Positions 1-8,659 are shown, numbered from the stretch's first letter. The stretch: DNA of 64,000 nucleotides from DASZBX01 sp035943635 (GCA_035943635.1 DASZBX010000070.1:54769-118768); one strand, 5' to 3'. Notes: generated by a model not told the origin, from the sequence alone. Numbers and translations: made by a program.

Positions 1-701
1 CCCCCTACTTCTGCCAGGTGCAGGAGCCGGAGCACTACAAGTGGGCCGAGGCGGTCCCGGACGGTCCGACCGTCACCCGGATGAGTGAACTGGCCAAGGA
101 ACTGCACATGGTCATGGTGGTCCCGGTGTACGAGCTCGAATCGGCCGGGTTCTACTACAACACCGCCGCGGTGATCGACGCGGACGGCACCTACCTGGGC
201 AAGTACCGCAAGCACCACATCCCGCAGGTGCGCGGCTTCTGGGAGAAGTACTACTTCAAGCCGGGCAACCTCGGCTGGCCGGTGTTCGACACCGCGGTCG
301 GCAAGGTCGGCGTCTACATCTGCTACGACCGGCACTTCCCGGAGGGCTGGCGCGCGCTCGGCCTGGCCGGCGCGGAGATCGTCTACAACCCCTCGGCCAC
401 CAGCCGCGGCCTGTCGGCCTACCTCTGGCAGCTGGAGCAGCCGGCCGCGGCGGTGGCCAACGAGTACTTCATCGCCGCGATCAACCGGGTCGGCGTCGAA
501 GAGTACGGTGACAACGACTTCTACGGCACCAGCTACTTCGTCGACCCGCGGGGCAAGTTCGTCGGGGAGGTCGCCTCGGACAAGGACGAGGAACTCGTCG
601 TGCGCGACCTGGACATGGCGCTGATCGAGGAGGTGCGCAACCAGTGGGCGTTCTACCGCGACCGCCGGCCGGAGGCGTACGGACCGCTCACCGAGGCCTG
701 A
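1..701 (+). CDS. carbon-nitrogen hydrolase (N-carbamoyl amino acid / beta-ureidopropionase type), 5' partial
   Basis: The reading frame is open to the left edge, so the start and the catalytic Glu lie outside the window. Visible nitrilase-superfamily marks are the Lys in GKYRKHHIPQ and the nucleophile region GVYICYDRHFPEG, followed by EIVYNPSAT. The protein should hydrolyse N-carbamoyl amino acids or ureidopropionate to the amino acid, CO2 and ammonia in the cytoplasm. It lies 22 bp before a dihydropyrimidinase, which makes the product of the next enzyme its natural substrate (reductive pyrimidine or hydantoin degradation). The family is certain; exact substrate stereochemistry is not readable. 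Confidence 0.92.
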   Translation, partial: PYFCQVQEPEHYKWAEAVPDGPTVTRMSELAKELHMVMVVPVYELESAGFYYNTAAVIDADGTYLGKYRKHHIPQVRGFWEKYYFKPGNLGWPVFDTAVGKVGVYICYDRHFPEGWRALGLAGAEIVYNPSATSRGLSAYLWQLEQPAAAVANEYFIAAINRVGVEEYGDNDFYGTSYFVDPRGKFVGEVASDKDEELVVRDLDMALIEEVRNQWAFYRDRRPEAYGPLTEA

Positions 702-723
702 GACCGACAGGGAGAGAGCAGAC

Positions 724-2142
724 GTGAACACTGTGAATCCGACCGGCCGGACCGTGATCCGCAACGGCCTGGTGATCACCGCCTCGGACGAGTTGCACGC
801 CGACGTCCTGATCGAGGGCGGCAAGGTGGTGGCCCTGGCCGCCACCGGCAGCGAGGTCGCGGCCGGGTGGACCGCCGAGACCCAGATCGACGCGAACGGC
901 AAGTACGTCATCCCGGGCGGCGTCGACGCGCACACCCACATGGAGATGCCGTTCGGCGGGACCACCGCCGCGGACACCTTCGAGACCGGCACCCGGGCCG
1001 CGGCCTGGGGCGGGACCACCACGATCGTGGACTTCGCGATCCAGTCGGTGGGCGGCACGCTGCGCGAGGGCCTGGACGCCTGGCACGCCAAGGCCGAGGG
1101 CCAGTGCGCGATCGACTACGCCTTCCACATGATCATGGCGGACGTCACCGAGGACTCGCTCAAGGAGATGGACGGCCTGGTCGACGAGGGGGTCACCTCG
1201 TTCAAGCTGTTCATGGCCTACCCGGGCGTGTTCTACAGCGACGACGGCCGGATCCTGCGGGCGATGCAGCGCTCGTCCGGCAACGGCGGCCTGATCATGA
1301 TGCACGCCGAGAACGGGATCGCGATCGACGTCCTGGTCGAACAGGCCCTGGCCGCCGGCAAGACCGACCCGCGCTACCACGGCGAGGTGCGCCACCAGCT
1401 GCTGGAGGCCGAGGCCACCCACCGGGCGATCCAGCTGGCCCGGGTCGCCGGGGCGCCGCTGTACGTCGTGCACGTGTCCGCCGAGCAGGCCCTGGCCGAG
1501 ATCGCCGCGGCCCGCGACCTGGGCCTGAACGTGTTCGGCGAGACCTGCCCGCAGTACCTGTTCCTGTCCACGGACAACCTGGCCGAGCCGGACTTCGAGG
1601 GCGCCAAGTACGTGTGCAGCACGCCGTTGCGCCCGCGCGAGCACCAGGCGGCGCTGTGGCGCGGCCTGCGCACCAACGACCTGCAGGTCGTCTCGACCGA
1701 CCACTGCCCGTTCTGCTTCGCCGGGCAGAAGGAGATGGGCCGCGGGAACTTCGCCAAGATCCCCAACGGCATGCCGGGGGTGGAGAACCGGCTCGACCTG
1801 CTGCACCAGGCCGTGGTCGACGGGCAGATCTCCCGCCGCCGCTGGGTGGAGATCGCGTGCGCGACCCCGGCCAAGATGTTCGGCCTCTACCCGCGCAAGG
1901 GCACCATCGCCCCCGGCGCGGACGCCGACATCGTGGTCTACGACCCGTCCGACGCCTACACGATGTCGGCCGAGACGCACCACATGAACGTGGACTACTC
2001 GGCCTACGAGGGCAAGCAGGTCAGCGGCCGGGCCCGCACGGTGCTCTCCCGCGGCACCGTGATCATCGACGACGGCAAGTATCTCGGCCACGCCGGACAG
2101 GGCAGCTACCAGCGCCGCAGCACCAGCCAGTACCTCCTCTGA
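724..2142 (+). CDS. hydA: dihydropyrimidinase / D-hydantoinase
   Basis: 472 aa, usual length for the family. Zn-binding His pair in VDAHTHMEMPFGG (about residues 70-72), the Lys that becomes carboxylated in SFKLFMAYPG, further metal ligands in MMHAENG and YVVHVSAEQA, and the Asp in STDHCPFCFAG are all present. It opens the ring of dihydropyrimidines or 5-substituted hydantoins to N-carbamoyl amino acids. The GTG start is chosen because GGGAGAG lies about 8 nt before it. It is the middle gene of a same-strand set with the C-N hydrolase upstream and the F420 oxidoreductase downstream, consistent with a catabolic operon. Confidence 0.95.
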   Translation: MNTVNPTGRTVIRNGLVITASDELHADVLIEGGKVVALAATGSEVAAGWTAETQIDANGKYVIPGGVDAHTHMEMPFGGTTAADTFETGTRAAAWGGTTTIVDFAIQSVGGTLREGLDAWHAKAEGQCAIDYAFHMIMADVTEDSLKEMDGLVDEGVTSFKLFMAYPGVFYSDDGRILRAMQRSSGNGGLIMMHAENGIAIDVLVEQALAAGKTDPRYHGEVRHQLLEAEATHRAIQLARVAGAPLYVVHVSAEQALAEIAAARDLGLNVFGETCPQYLFLSTDNLAEPDFEGAKYVCSTPLRPREHQAALWRGLRTNDLQVVSTDHCPFCFAGQKEMGRGNFAKIPNGMPGVENRLDLLHQAVVDGQISRRRWVEIACATPAKMFGLYPRKGTIAPGADADIVVYDPSDAYTMSAETHHMNVDYSAYEGKQVSGRARTVLSRGTVIIDDGKYLGHAGQGSYQRRSTSQYLL

Positions 2143-2258
2143 ACCGCCGCCGGGCCGTAACCGAGTTCTATCGGCGCGGCCCGGCCCCGGTTCTCCACCC
2201 CCAGTACGACTCCACCTCAACCGCACGACCCGACGAACCTCCCAGAAGGGTGCCCGCC

Positions 2259-3272
2259 ATGGACTTCGGCCTGGTCCTCCAGAACGACCCGCCCGCCGAC
2301 CTGCTCGTCTCCCGGATGCGCCGGGCGGAGGAGGGCGGGTTCACCCACGGGTGGACCTTCGACTCGGCCGTGCTGTGGCAGGAGCCGTTCGTCATCTACA
2401 GCCGGATCCTGGAGCACACCCGCACGCTGGTGGTCGGGCCGATGGTGACCAACCCGACCACCCGGACCTGGGAGGTGACCGCGTCCACCTTCGCCACGCT
2501 CAACGACATGTACGGCAACCGGACGATCTGCGGGATCGGCCGGGGCGACTCGGCCCAGCGGGTGGCCGGCCGGCGCCCGGCCACCCTGGACCGGCTGAGC
2601 GAGGCGATGCACGCGATCAAGGAGCTGGCCGAGGGCCGGGAGGCCGAGGTGGACGGCACCGCGATGCTGATCCCGTGGATCAAGGACGGCCGGCTGCCGG
2701 TCTGGATGGCCGCGTACGGGCCGAAGGCGCTGGAACTGACCGGCCGGCAGGCCGACGGCTTCATCCTGCAGCTGGCCGACCCGTACCTGACCGAATGGAT
2801 GGTCGGCGCGGTGCGTGCGGCGGCGGTCGCGGCCGGCCGCGACCCGGCGTCGGTGTCGATCTGCGTCGCGGCCCCGGCGTACGTGACCGACGGCAGCCCC
2901 GAGGCCGCCGCGCACGCCCGCAACCAGTGCCGCTGGTTCGGCGGCATGGTCGGCAACCACGTCGCCGACCTGGTCGGCCGGTACGGCGAGGGCTCGGGCC
3001 TGGTGCCGGAGGAGCTGACCGCGTACATCAAGGAGCGGCAGAAGTACGACTACAGCCACCACGGCCGGGCCGGGAACCCGGACACCGAGTTCGTCCCGGA
3101 CGAGATCGTGGAACGGTTCTGCCTGATCGGCCCGCCCGAGGTGCATGTCGAGAAGCTCACCAGGCTCAAGGAACTGGGCGTGGACCAGTTCGCGGTCTAC
3201 GCGATGCACGACGCGATCGAATCGACCGTCGACGCCTATGCCGGCGACGTCATCCCGGCATTCGCCTCCTGA
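2259..3272 (+). CDS. LLM-class F420-dependent oxidoreductase (TIGR03842-like)
   Basis: 337 aa. The start at ATG 2259 follows AGAAGGG at 2244-2250; the frame is open far upstream but has no other supported start. The sequence has the luciferase-like TIM-barrel pattern: MDFGLVLQNDPP at the N-terminus, GFTHGWTFDS, VGPMVTNPTTR, CGIGRGDSA, WMAAYGPKALEL and the C-terminal GPPEVHVEKLTRLKELGVDQF. This subgroup is commonly encoded beside dihydropyrimidinase in actinobacteria, and its role there may be reduction or oxidation of a ring intermediate (inference). The stop codon abuts the stop of the opposite-strand phytoene synthase. Confidence 0.88.
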   Translation: MDFGLVLQNDPPADLLVSRMRRAEEGGFTHGWTFDSAVLWQEPFVIYSRILEHTRTLVVGPMVTNPTTRTWEVTASTFATLNDMYGNRTICGIGRGDSAQRVAGRRPATLDRLSEAMHAIKELAEGREAEVDGTAMLIPWIKDGRLPVWMAAYGPKALELTGRQADGFILQLADPYLTEWMVGAVRAAAVAAGRDPASVSICVAAPAYVTDGSPEAAAHARNQCRWFGGMVGNHVADLVGRYGEGSGLVPEELTAYIKERQKYDYSHHGRAGNPDTEFVPDEIVERFCLIGPPEVHVEKLTRLKELGVDQFAVYAMHDAIESTVDAYAGDVIPAFAS

Positions 3273-4178
3273 TTACTGCTGCCGCCAGGCCCGCCGCGCC
3301 CGCAGATATGCGGGCGCGGCGATGCGTAGGGACTTCGCCTTGTTGAACCCGTGCCGGACCCCGAAGATCTGGTAGTCGGCCTGTTCCAGCGAGTCCAGGA
3401 TCCCGGCGTACAGGGTCAGCGCGGTGTGCACGCACTCCCGGCTCGCCGGGTGCAGCAGGTCGACCGCGGCGTGCGCGTCGGCGTAGTACTCCCGCGCCCG
3501 CCTGGTCTCGAAGGCGAGCAGTTCGCGGATCCCGTCAGTCATCTGACGTGCCTCGAAGTCGGCCCGGCCGACCCCGAACTGCTTCATCTCGTCCTGCGGC
3601 AGGTAGAGCCGGCCGCGGCCGAGGTCCTCGTCGATGTCGCGGAGTATGTTCGTCAACTGCAACGCGTTGCCGACGGCTGTCGAACGCTCGGCGGCGGACG
3701 GGTCGAGCGGTTCGAGTATCGGCACCAGTTGCAGGCCGAGCAGCGCGGCCGCGCCGTACATGTAGACGAGCAGGTCGTCGTAGGTGGCGTAGTCGGTGAC
3801 GGTCAGGTCGCTGCGCATGGTGTCGGTGAACGCGTGGAAGTGCTCGATCGGGATGTCCCACGTGCGCGCCGTGTGCGCGGCGGCCTTGAGCACCGGGTCG
3901 GTCGAGTCGCCGTCGGCGAGGGCCTGTTCGTATGCTGCGATCCGCTGGTCCAGCCGGGCCGACTTCTCCGCCGGGTCGACCGCGGTCGGGTCGTCCACGA
4001 TCTGGTCGAGCAGGCGGGCGTGGGCGTAGAGCGCGTCGACGTACGGCCGCTTGGCCGGCGGCAGCATCAGGCAGCCGGCGTAGAACGAGGGGTCGTACTT
4101 GCGGTGGATCGCGCGGCATCGGGCGTAGGCGGCCGCCAGTTCCGGGTCCGGCGCGGTGAGGTCCTTGGTGGTCGGCAT
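3273..4178 (-). CDS. squalene/phytoene synthase family protein
   Basis: 301 aa, family length. Aspartate-rich regions LLDQIVDDP (about residue 55) and LTNILRDIDEDLGRGRLYLP (about 175-195) bind the Mg-diphosphates; DILIKE helices of the isoprenoid synthase fold follow. The enzyme condenses two prenyl diphosphates head to head, giving phytoene or presqualene diphosphate. It stands alone without desaturase or cyclase genes nearby, so product identity is open. No good Shine-Dalgarno precedes ATG 4178. Upstream lies a long inverted repeat shared with the divergent ECF sigma gene, which suggests sigma control of this gene (inference). Confidence 0.88.
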   Translation of the reverse strand: MPTTKDLTAPDPELAAAYARCRAIHRKYDPSFYAGCLMLPPAKRPYVDALYAHARLLDQIVDDPTAVDPAEKSARLDQRIAAYEQALADGDSTDPVLKAAAHTARTWDIPIEHFHAFTDTMRSDLTVTDYATYDDLLVYMYGAAALLGLQLVPILEPLDPSAAERSTAVGNALQLTNILRDIDEDLGRGRLYLPQDEMKQFGVGRADFEARQMTDGIRELLAFETRRAREYYADAHAAVDLLHPASRECVHTALTLYAGILDSLEQADYQIFGVRHGFNKAKSLRIAAPAYLRARRAWRQQ

Positions 4179-4255
4179 GCCGGGATTCTAGAGAATGTGC
4201 TGCGGAGAGATCGAATCGCCGGACCGATGAGTCGGGGCAACGTGCGGCGTTAGAT

Positions 4256-4437
4256 CTAGTTTCGTGGCCGGGAACGTTTGCCCCTTCCCGGTTCTAGGCG
4301 CCCGGCTGGCAAGGATCCGCCGATCGCCCTCGTACTCGGTCGTCCGTGGGCGCATCCCGGTCCGCAGCCAGGCGCGCTGTGAATATCGACTGCGCATAGA
4401 GCCGGGAAGGGGCAAACGTTCCCGGCCACGGCACTAG
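4256..4437. repeat. 46-bp inverted repeat pair, candidate mirrored ECF promoters
   Basis: Arms 4256-4301 and 4392-4437 are reverse complements over 46 bp with about four mismatches, around a 90-bp spacer. Each arm contains an ECF-like -35 element (GGGAAC) followed about 15 bp later by GTTCTA or its variant CTCTAT, and an internal dyad CCGGGAA-N10-TTCCCGG. Read outward-in, the left arm points at the sigma gene and the right arm at the phytoene synthase gene. The right arm ends two bases before the sigma start codon. Alternative: a small MITE-like element with terminal repeats, though no clear target duplication is visible. Confidence 0.6.
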
Positions 4438-4438
4438 C

Positions 4439-5431
4439 ATGAGACGAATGAGCGAGGTCCCCGAGGCACCCCCGGCCGACGAGGCGCAGTTCGGCGCGCT
4501 CGCCGAGCGTTACCGCCGCGAGCTGCACGTCCACTGCTACCGGATCCTCGGCTCGTTCACCGAGGCCGAGGACCTGGTCCAGGAGACCCTGCTGCGAGCC
4601 TGGCGGCACCGCGACGGTTTCGCCGCGGGCACCAATTTCCGGGCCTGGCTCTACCGGATCGCTACCAACGCCTGCCTGGATCACTTGCGCCGCAACGCCC
4701 GCCGGACCCCCGCGCTGCACTCGCCGGCCGAGCTGCCCTGGTTGCAGCCGTATCCGGACCGGCTGCTGGACGAGATCGCGCCGCCGCAGGACGAGCCGGA
4801 CGCCGTGCTGGTCGCCCGGGAGACGATCGAACTGTCCTACCTGGCCGTGATCCAGGTGCTCCCGCCGCGCCAGCGGGCCGTGCTGATCCTGCGCGGCCTG
4901 CTCGGCTGGTCCGCCGCCGACACCGCGGCGACGCTCGACATGACGGTCGCCGCGGTCAACAGCGCCTTGCAGCGGGCCCGGGCCACGTTGCAGGACAAGC
5001 TCCCGGACGGCCGGGTCGACGAGTGGTCCGCGACCGAGCCGAGCGCGCAGGAGCTGACCCTGCTGGCCGGTTTCATCGACGCCCACGAACGCGCCGACGC
5101 GGCCGCGGCGATCGCGCTGATGCGCGAGGACATCCGGATCACGATGCCGCCCTACCCGATGTGCTTCGACGGGCGGGCCCAGTGCGCGGCGCTGGTCGAG
5201 AACGCCTTCGGCCCGGGCTCCGAGGGGGACTGGCTGCTCCTGCCGATCCGGGCCAACCGGATGCCCGCGGCCGCCAGCTACCTGCGCCGGCCCGGGGACA
5301 CGGTGTACCGGGCGTTCAAGATCGACGTCCTGCGCACCGACGGCAGCGCGATCGCCGAGATCACCACCTTCGACACCACGCTGTTCCCCGCGTTCGACCT
5401 GCCCCAGATCCTCACCGGGACCAAGCCCTGA
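4439..5431 (+). CDS. ECF RNA polymerase sigma factor with C-terminal SnoaL-like domain (SigG/ECF56-like)
   Basis: 330 aa. Sigma-2 region: HVHCYRILGSFTEAEDLVQE and FRAWLYRIATNACLDHLRR (residues about 30-90). The long linker LPWLQPYPDRLLDEIAPPQD is typical of the TIGR02960/SigG group. Sigma-4 helix-turn-helix: LPPRQRAVLILRGLLGWSAA to VNSALQRARATLQ (140-185). Residues about 200-325 form an NTF2/SnoaL-type domain that in related ECF groups modulates activity. ATG 4448 is an equally possible start; neither has a strong ribosome-binding site. No anti-sigma gene is adjacent, consistent with control through the C-terminal domain. The inverted repeat immediately upstream suggests autoregulation. Confidence 0.93.
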   Translation: MRRMSEVPEAPPADEAQFGALAERYRRELHVHCYRILGSFTEAEDLVQETLLRAWRHRDGFAAGTNFRAWLYRIATNACLDHLRRNARRTPALHSPAELPWLQPYPDRLLDEIAPPQDEPDAVLVARETIELSYLAVIQVLPPRQRAVLILRGLLGWSAADTAATLDMTVAAVNSALQRARATLQDKLPDGRVDEWSATEPSAQELTLLAGFIDAHERADAAAAIALMREDIRITMPPYPMCFDGRAQCAALVENAFGPGSEGDWLLLPIRANRMPAAASYLRRPGDTVYRAFKIDVLRTDGSAIAEITTFDTTLFPAFDLPQILTGTKP

Positions 5432-5449
5432 CCGGGACGGATGCCGCTG

Positions 5450-6568
5450 CTATCCGCGCGGGCCGAGGCGTCGCGCGGCATTGGCCACCGCGGCCCGGGC
5501 TTCGGCGGAGAGCTTCTGGACCAGGGCGGCGGCGGGCAGTTCGCGGATCAGCGGGTAGCTCTGCCCGGCCCAGAGGTTGAAGCCGTCCGGGTCGCCCGCG
5601 GCCCGGGCCGCCGCGCGCAGCGGCGAGGTCAGCCGGTGCAGCTGCGGGTAGGCGGACACCGCGTGCTCTTCGTGTTCTGCGATGAAGGCGTTCGCCAGCC
5701 CGCGCGCCCGGCGGCCGGTGAACGCCCGGGTCAGCACGGTCCGGGTCGGCCCGTCGTCGGCCGGATCCCCTTGCCCCACAACGGTTTCCGATGAGGCGGC
5801 CGAGAGCCGGGCCCGCCCGGTCAGCACGGCCCGGTACACCGGCGAGGTGCCCGCCTCCGGGCAGCCCAGGAACGCGGTGCCGATCTGCGCGGCGCTCGCG
5901 CCGGCCGCCAGGACCGCCGCGAGCGCGCTGCCGTCGGCCACGCCGCCGGCCGCGACCAGCGGCAGCCCGGTGCGCGCGGCGAGCAGCCGGAGCAGCGGGA
6001 GCAGGGCGTACTCGTCGGTGTCGTGCGTGCCGCCGCGGTGGCCGCCGGCCTCGATTCCCTGGGCGATCACCGCGTCCACGCCGAGCGCCGTGGCGGCCAG
6101 GGCCTCGTCCGGGCGGGTCAGGGTCACCCACACCTCGCTGCCGCGGGACTGCAGGCCGCGCACGACCGCGGGGTCCGGCAGGCCGAAGGCGAAGGAGACC
6201 ACTGCGACCGGATCCCGGTGCAGCAGCTCGATTTTCGCCGGGTAGTCGTCGTCGCCGCCGAGCGGTTCGCCGACCTTCGCGCCGCGCCGCGCGGCCTCGC
6301 CGGCCAGGTGCCGGGCGTACCCGGCCACCGCCTCGGGGTCGGCGCCGGCCGGGCCGGGCAGGAAGACGTTCACGCCGAACGGCGCGTCGGTCAGCTTGCG
6401 GGTCTCGGCGACGTCCTCGGCCAGCCGGTCCGCGGTCAGGTAGCCGGCGCCGAGGAAACCCAGCCCGCCGGCCTGGGACACGGCCGCGGCCAGCCGCGGG
6501 GTGCTCGGGCCGCCGGCCATCGGCGCCGCGACGATCGGGTGGACCAGGCCGTCCAGCAACTCGCTCAC
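5450..6568 (-). CDS. NAD(P)H-dependent flavin oxidoreductase / nitronate monooxygenase
   Basis: 372 aa, TIM-barrel FMN protein. Motifs: HPIVAAPMAGGPSTPRLAAA at the N-terminus, GGLGFLGAGYL, FGVNVFLPGP, VDAVIAQGIEAGGHRG, PLVAAGGVADG and GASAAQIGTAFL (phosphate-binding part). The open frame extends far upstream but GTG 6568 is preceded by GGAAGGA at a good distance and starts exactly where homologues start. It should oxidise alkyl nitronates or act as a 2-nitropropane dioxygenase-like enzyme; some homologues are enoyl reductases, so substrate is uncertain. Confidence 0.92.
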   Translation of the reverse strand: MSELLDGLVHPIVAAPMAGGPSTPRLAAAVSQAGGLGFLGAGYLTADRLAEDVAETRKLTDAPFGVNVFLPGPAGADPEAVAGYARHLAGEAARRGAKVGEPLGGDDDYPAKIELLHRDPVAVVSFAFGLPDPAVVRGLQSRGSEVWVTLTRPDEALAATALGVDAVIAQGIEAGGHRGGTHDTDEYALLPLLRLLAARTGLPLVAAGGVADGSALAAVLAAGASAAQIGTAFLGCPEAGTSPVYRAVLTGRARLSAASSETVVGQGDPADDGPTRTVLTRAFTGRRARGLANAFIAEHEEHAVSAYPQLHRLTSPLRAAARAAGDPDGFNLWAGQSYPLIRELPAAALVQKLSAEARAAVANAARRLGPRG

Positions 6569-6731
6569 GTGCGCCGTCCTTCCGTGCCCGGGTCCGGATC
6601 CGACCGCGCCCGGGCTCGGGCATCGGCCCGGGGACTCCGGTTCGCCGTCTTCTGATCCCACTCTACGTCGGCCCGGCGGCCGGAGAACGCCCCCGCGGGC
6701 GCCCGCGCCCGGCCGGTCGCCGCCGCGCGGC

Positions 6732-7055
6732 TCAGGCCTGGCCGGTCTCGAACCGGGTGACCAGGCCGCCGTCGACCTCGAACCGCCACGTCGTGCGCAT
6801 CTCGCCCCAGGCGTCGTTGCGGAACTGGGCCAGCAGGCCGAGGCCGCCGTTGGACTCGGACTCGACCCGGATGTGGCCGTTGGCGGAGAAGATCTCGCGC
6901 TCGATCCACTCCTGCACGTCGCGGTCCGAGCCGTCGTCGGACATCGTCGCGCCCGGGGCGAGCAGGGCGGTGAAGGCGGCCCGGTCCCCGGCGTTGAGCG
7001 CGGCAACCAGGGCGCTGACCACAGGGTTCTGCAACTTGTCGGTGGTGATGCTCAT
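6732..7055 (-). CDS. small NTF2/SnoaL-like domain protein
   Basis: 107 aa. ATG 7055 follows GGAGG (reverse strand) by about 6 nt; the upstream ATG of the same frame lacks a site. Pattern of a compact NTF2-fold protein: VSALVAALNAGDRAAFTALL, ATMSDDGSDRDVQEWIE, HIRVESES, and the C-terminal strand WRFEVDGGLVTRFETGQA. Proteins of this type are binding or isomerase folds; no catalytic residues can be assigned. It lies between a flavin oxidoreductase and an AlkB-like gene on the same strand with gaps over 100 bp, so co-transcription is possible but not shown. Confidence 0.8.
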   Translation of the reverse strand: MSITTDKLQNPVVSALVAALNAGDRAAFTALLAPGATMSDDGSDRDVQEWIEREIFSANGHIRVESESNGGLGLLAQFRNDAWGEMRTTWRFEVDGGLVTRFETGQA

Positions 7056-7167
7056 CGGAACCTCCGGTACGGGGGCGAAGGTGCCCCAGCGCCCAGTCAA
7101 CACCGCGCCCGCGGCGGGCGAACCCGGAGTTGGCCCGTCCGGGGTGCTCCGGCCGCCGGGCCCGGCC

Positions 7168-7800
7168 TCAGCGCACCCCGCGCGGCCGGAACTGCACGCT
7201 GATCCGCGGGCCGATCAGGCGGCTGGTCTTGGGCACCGCGTGCTCCCAGGTGCGCTGGCAGCTGCCGCCCATCACCAGCAGGTCGCCGTGGCCCACGTCG
7301 TGCCGGACAGTCGGGCCGCCGCCGCGCGGGCGCAGCAACAGGGCGCGCGGCGTGCCCAGCGAGATGATCGCGACCATGGTGTCCTCGGTCGCGCCGCGCC
7401 CGGTGGTGTCGCCGTGCCAGGCCACGCTGTCGCGGCCGTCCCGGTACAGGCACAGCCCGGCGGTGCTGAACGCTTCGCCGAGTTCGGGCGCGTAGTGCTC
7501 GCCGAGCATCCGGCGGGCGTCGGTCAGGACCGGGTCGGGCAGGGCGTGGTCCTCGCGGTAGAAGCTCAGCAGCCGGGGCACGTCGACCAGCCGCTCGTAC
7601 ATCTGCCGCTGCTCGGCGTGCCACGGCACGGCGGCGGCCAGCCGCACGAACAACTCGTCCGCGCCGGTGACCCAGCCCGGCCGCAGGTCGATCCAGGCGC
7701 CGTCGCCCAGGATCTCGCGCCGCACCGACGATCCGAGCCGGCCCAGGCCGACCTCTTCGGTCACGTCCAACAGGGAGCCTTGCAGTCCAGCGGTTGCCAT
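7168..7800 (-). CDS. AlkB-like Fe(II)/2-oxoglutarate-dependent dioxygenase
   Basis: 210 aa. Iron ligands in WHGDTTGRG (HxD, about residues 130-132) and in TWEHAVPK (distal His); 2-oxoglutarate-binding Arg in RISVQFRPRG near the C-terminus; DLLVMGGSCQ is the characteristic strand before the distal His. The family removes methyl and etheno adducts from DNA bases by oxidation. A perfect actinobacterial SOS box lies 22-37 bp upstream of the start, and a TAGGCT -10-like hexamer 6 bp before ATG suggests a leaderless transcript. Damage-induced expression is therefore likely (inference). Confidence 0.93.
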   Translation of the reverse strand: MATAGLQGSLLDVTEEVGLGRLGSSVRREILGDGAWIDLRPGWVTGADELFVRLAAAVPWHAEQRQMYERLVDVPRLLSFYREDHALPDPVLTDARRMLGEHYAPELGEAFSTAGLCLYRDGRDSVAWHGDTTGRGATEDTMVAIISLGTPRALLLRPRGGGPTVRHDVGHGDLLVMGGSCQRTWEHAVPKTSRLIGPRISVQFRPRGVR

Positions 7801-7821
7801 GGAGGGAGCCTAGCAGTTAGA

Positions 7822-7837
7822 TCGAACATGCGTTCGA
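7822..7837. promoter_or_regulatory. LexA/SOS box upstream of alkB-like gene
   Basis: TCGAACATGCGTTCGA matches the actinobacterial LexA consensus TCGAAC-N4-GTTCGA at every defined position and extends one base further on both sides (A/T). It lies just upstream of the AlkB-like gene on the minus strand, where a bound LexA would cover the promoter. Confidence 0.85.
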
Positions 7838-8026
7838 TAGATGTTCGAATTTCTGGGACGTGCCTGCTCGGGGGAGGGGTGGCGCGTCGGAAAACGGCCG
7901 CGAGGCCGAATCGGAGGCGTCGGCCGGGCGCCGTTGCGACGCCGCAACGCTTCGTCAGACACTCTACGTCACCGCGCCGCTACGCCCAAGAGTGCCCGTG
8001 CGGCAGCCCCTTACCGATGCCTCTAC

Positions 8027-8659
8027 CTATGCCTTCGCCTCCGACTGGGCATCGCGGACGGCCTGCGCGAGCCGGTGCGCGCCGTCGTGCTCGAGCCCGT
8101 CGACGACGCCCTCGACGTCGGCCGCGGGCCGGTTCTGGCTCAGCTTAGCCTTGGCCTCGATCCGGCTGATCAGGATCTCCACGCCGACGGTGTCCCGCAA
8201 CCGCCCGGCGATGAACTCGGCCGGCGCGTCGTCCACCGACCAGGGATGCTCGCGCTCGCCTTCGTGTCGCTCGGTCAGCCGGCGCACCAGGGCCTGCATC
8301 CAGGCCAGGTCGTCGTGCACGATCAGCTGCCCGTAGATGTGGGCGGTCACGTAGTTCCAGGTGGGCACGACCCGGCCGTGCTCCGCCTTCGACGCGTACC
8401 AGGACGGCGTCACGTACCCGTTCTCGCCGTGCACGATCGCCAGTGCGTCGCCCAGCGGAGGGCGTTTCCACTGGTCGTTCTCGCGTGCGAGATGACCGAC
8501 CAGCGAGCCGTGCTCCCCGCGGGCGGGGTCGTAGATGAGCGGGATATAGGAGGCGGTCAAACCGTCTTCGGTCACCGTGACCAGGTCGGCCGCACCCATG
8601 TTCGACAAGAGGTTTGCGAGGGTTTGATTGCCGGCGGCGAAATGCGGTGGAGTGTACAT
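8027..8659 (-). CDS. FMN-binding negative transcriptional regulator (PaiB-like)
   Basis: 210 aa. Split-barrel flavin-binding fold of the PaiB family: MYTPPHFAAGNQTLANLL, LTASYIPLIYDP, GHLARENDQW, ENGYVTPSWYASKAEHGRVVPTWNYVTAHIYG and PWSVDDAPAEFI are the family's recognisable blocks. ATG 8659 is chosen over an upstream ATG because AAAGGG lies 8 nt before it. PaiB homologues are annotated as repressors of sporulation or protease genes, but the biochemical role of actinobacterial members is unproven. Monocistronic by spacing. Confidence 0.9.
   Translation of the reverse strand: MYTPPHFAAGNQTLANLLSNMGAADLVTVTEDGLTASYIPLIYDPARGEHGSLVGHLARENDQWKRPPLGDALAIVHGENGYVTPSWYASKAEHGRVVPTWNYVTAHIYGQLIVHDDLAWMQALVRRLTERHEGEREHPWSVDDAPAEFIAGRLRDTVGVEILISRIEAKAKLSQNRPAADVEGVVDGLEHDGAHRLAQAVRDAQSEAKA

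Noticed and set aside
867..2258. Plus-strand frame upstream of the F420 oxidoreductase start
   Set aside because: It is the Arg/Pro/Gly-rich alternative frame of the dihydropyrimidinase gene; the ribosome-binding site supports ATG 2259.
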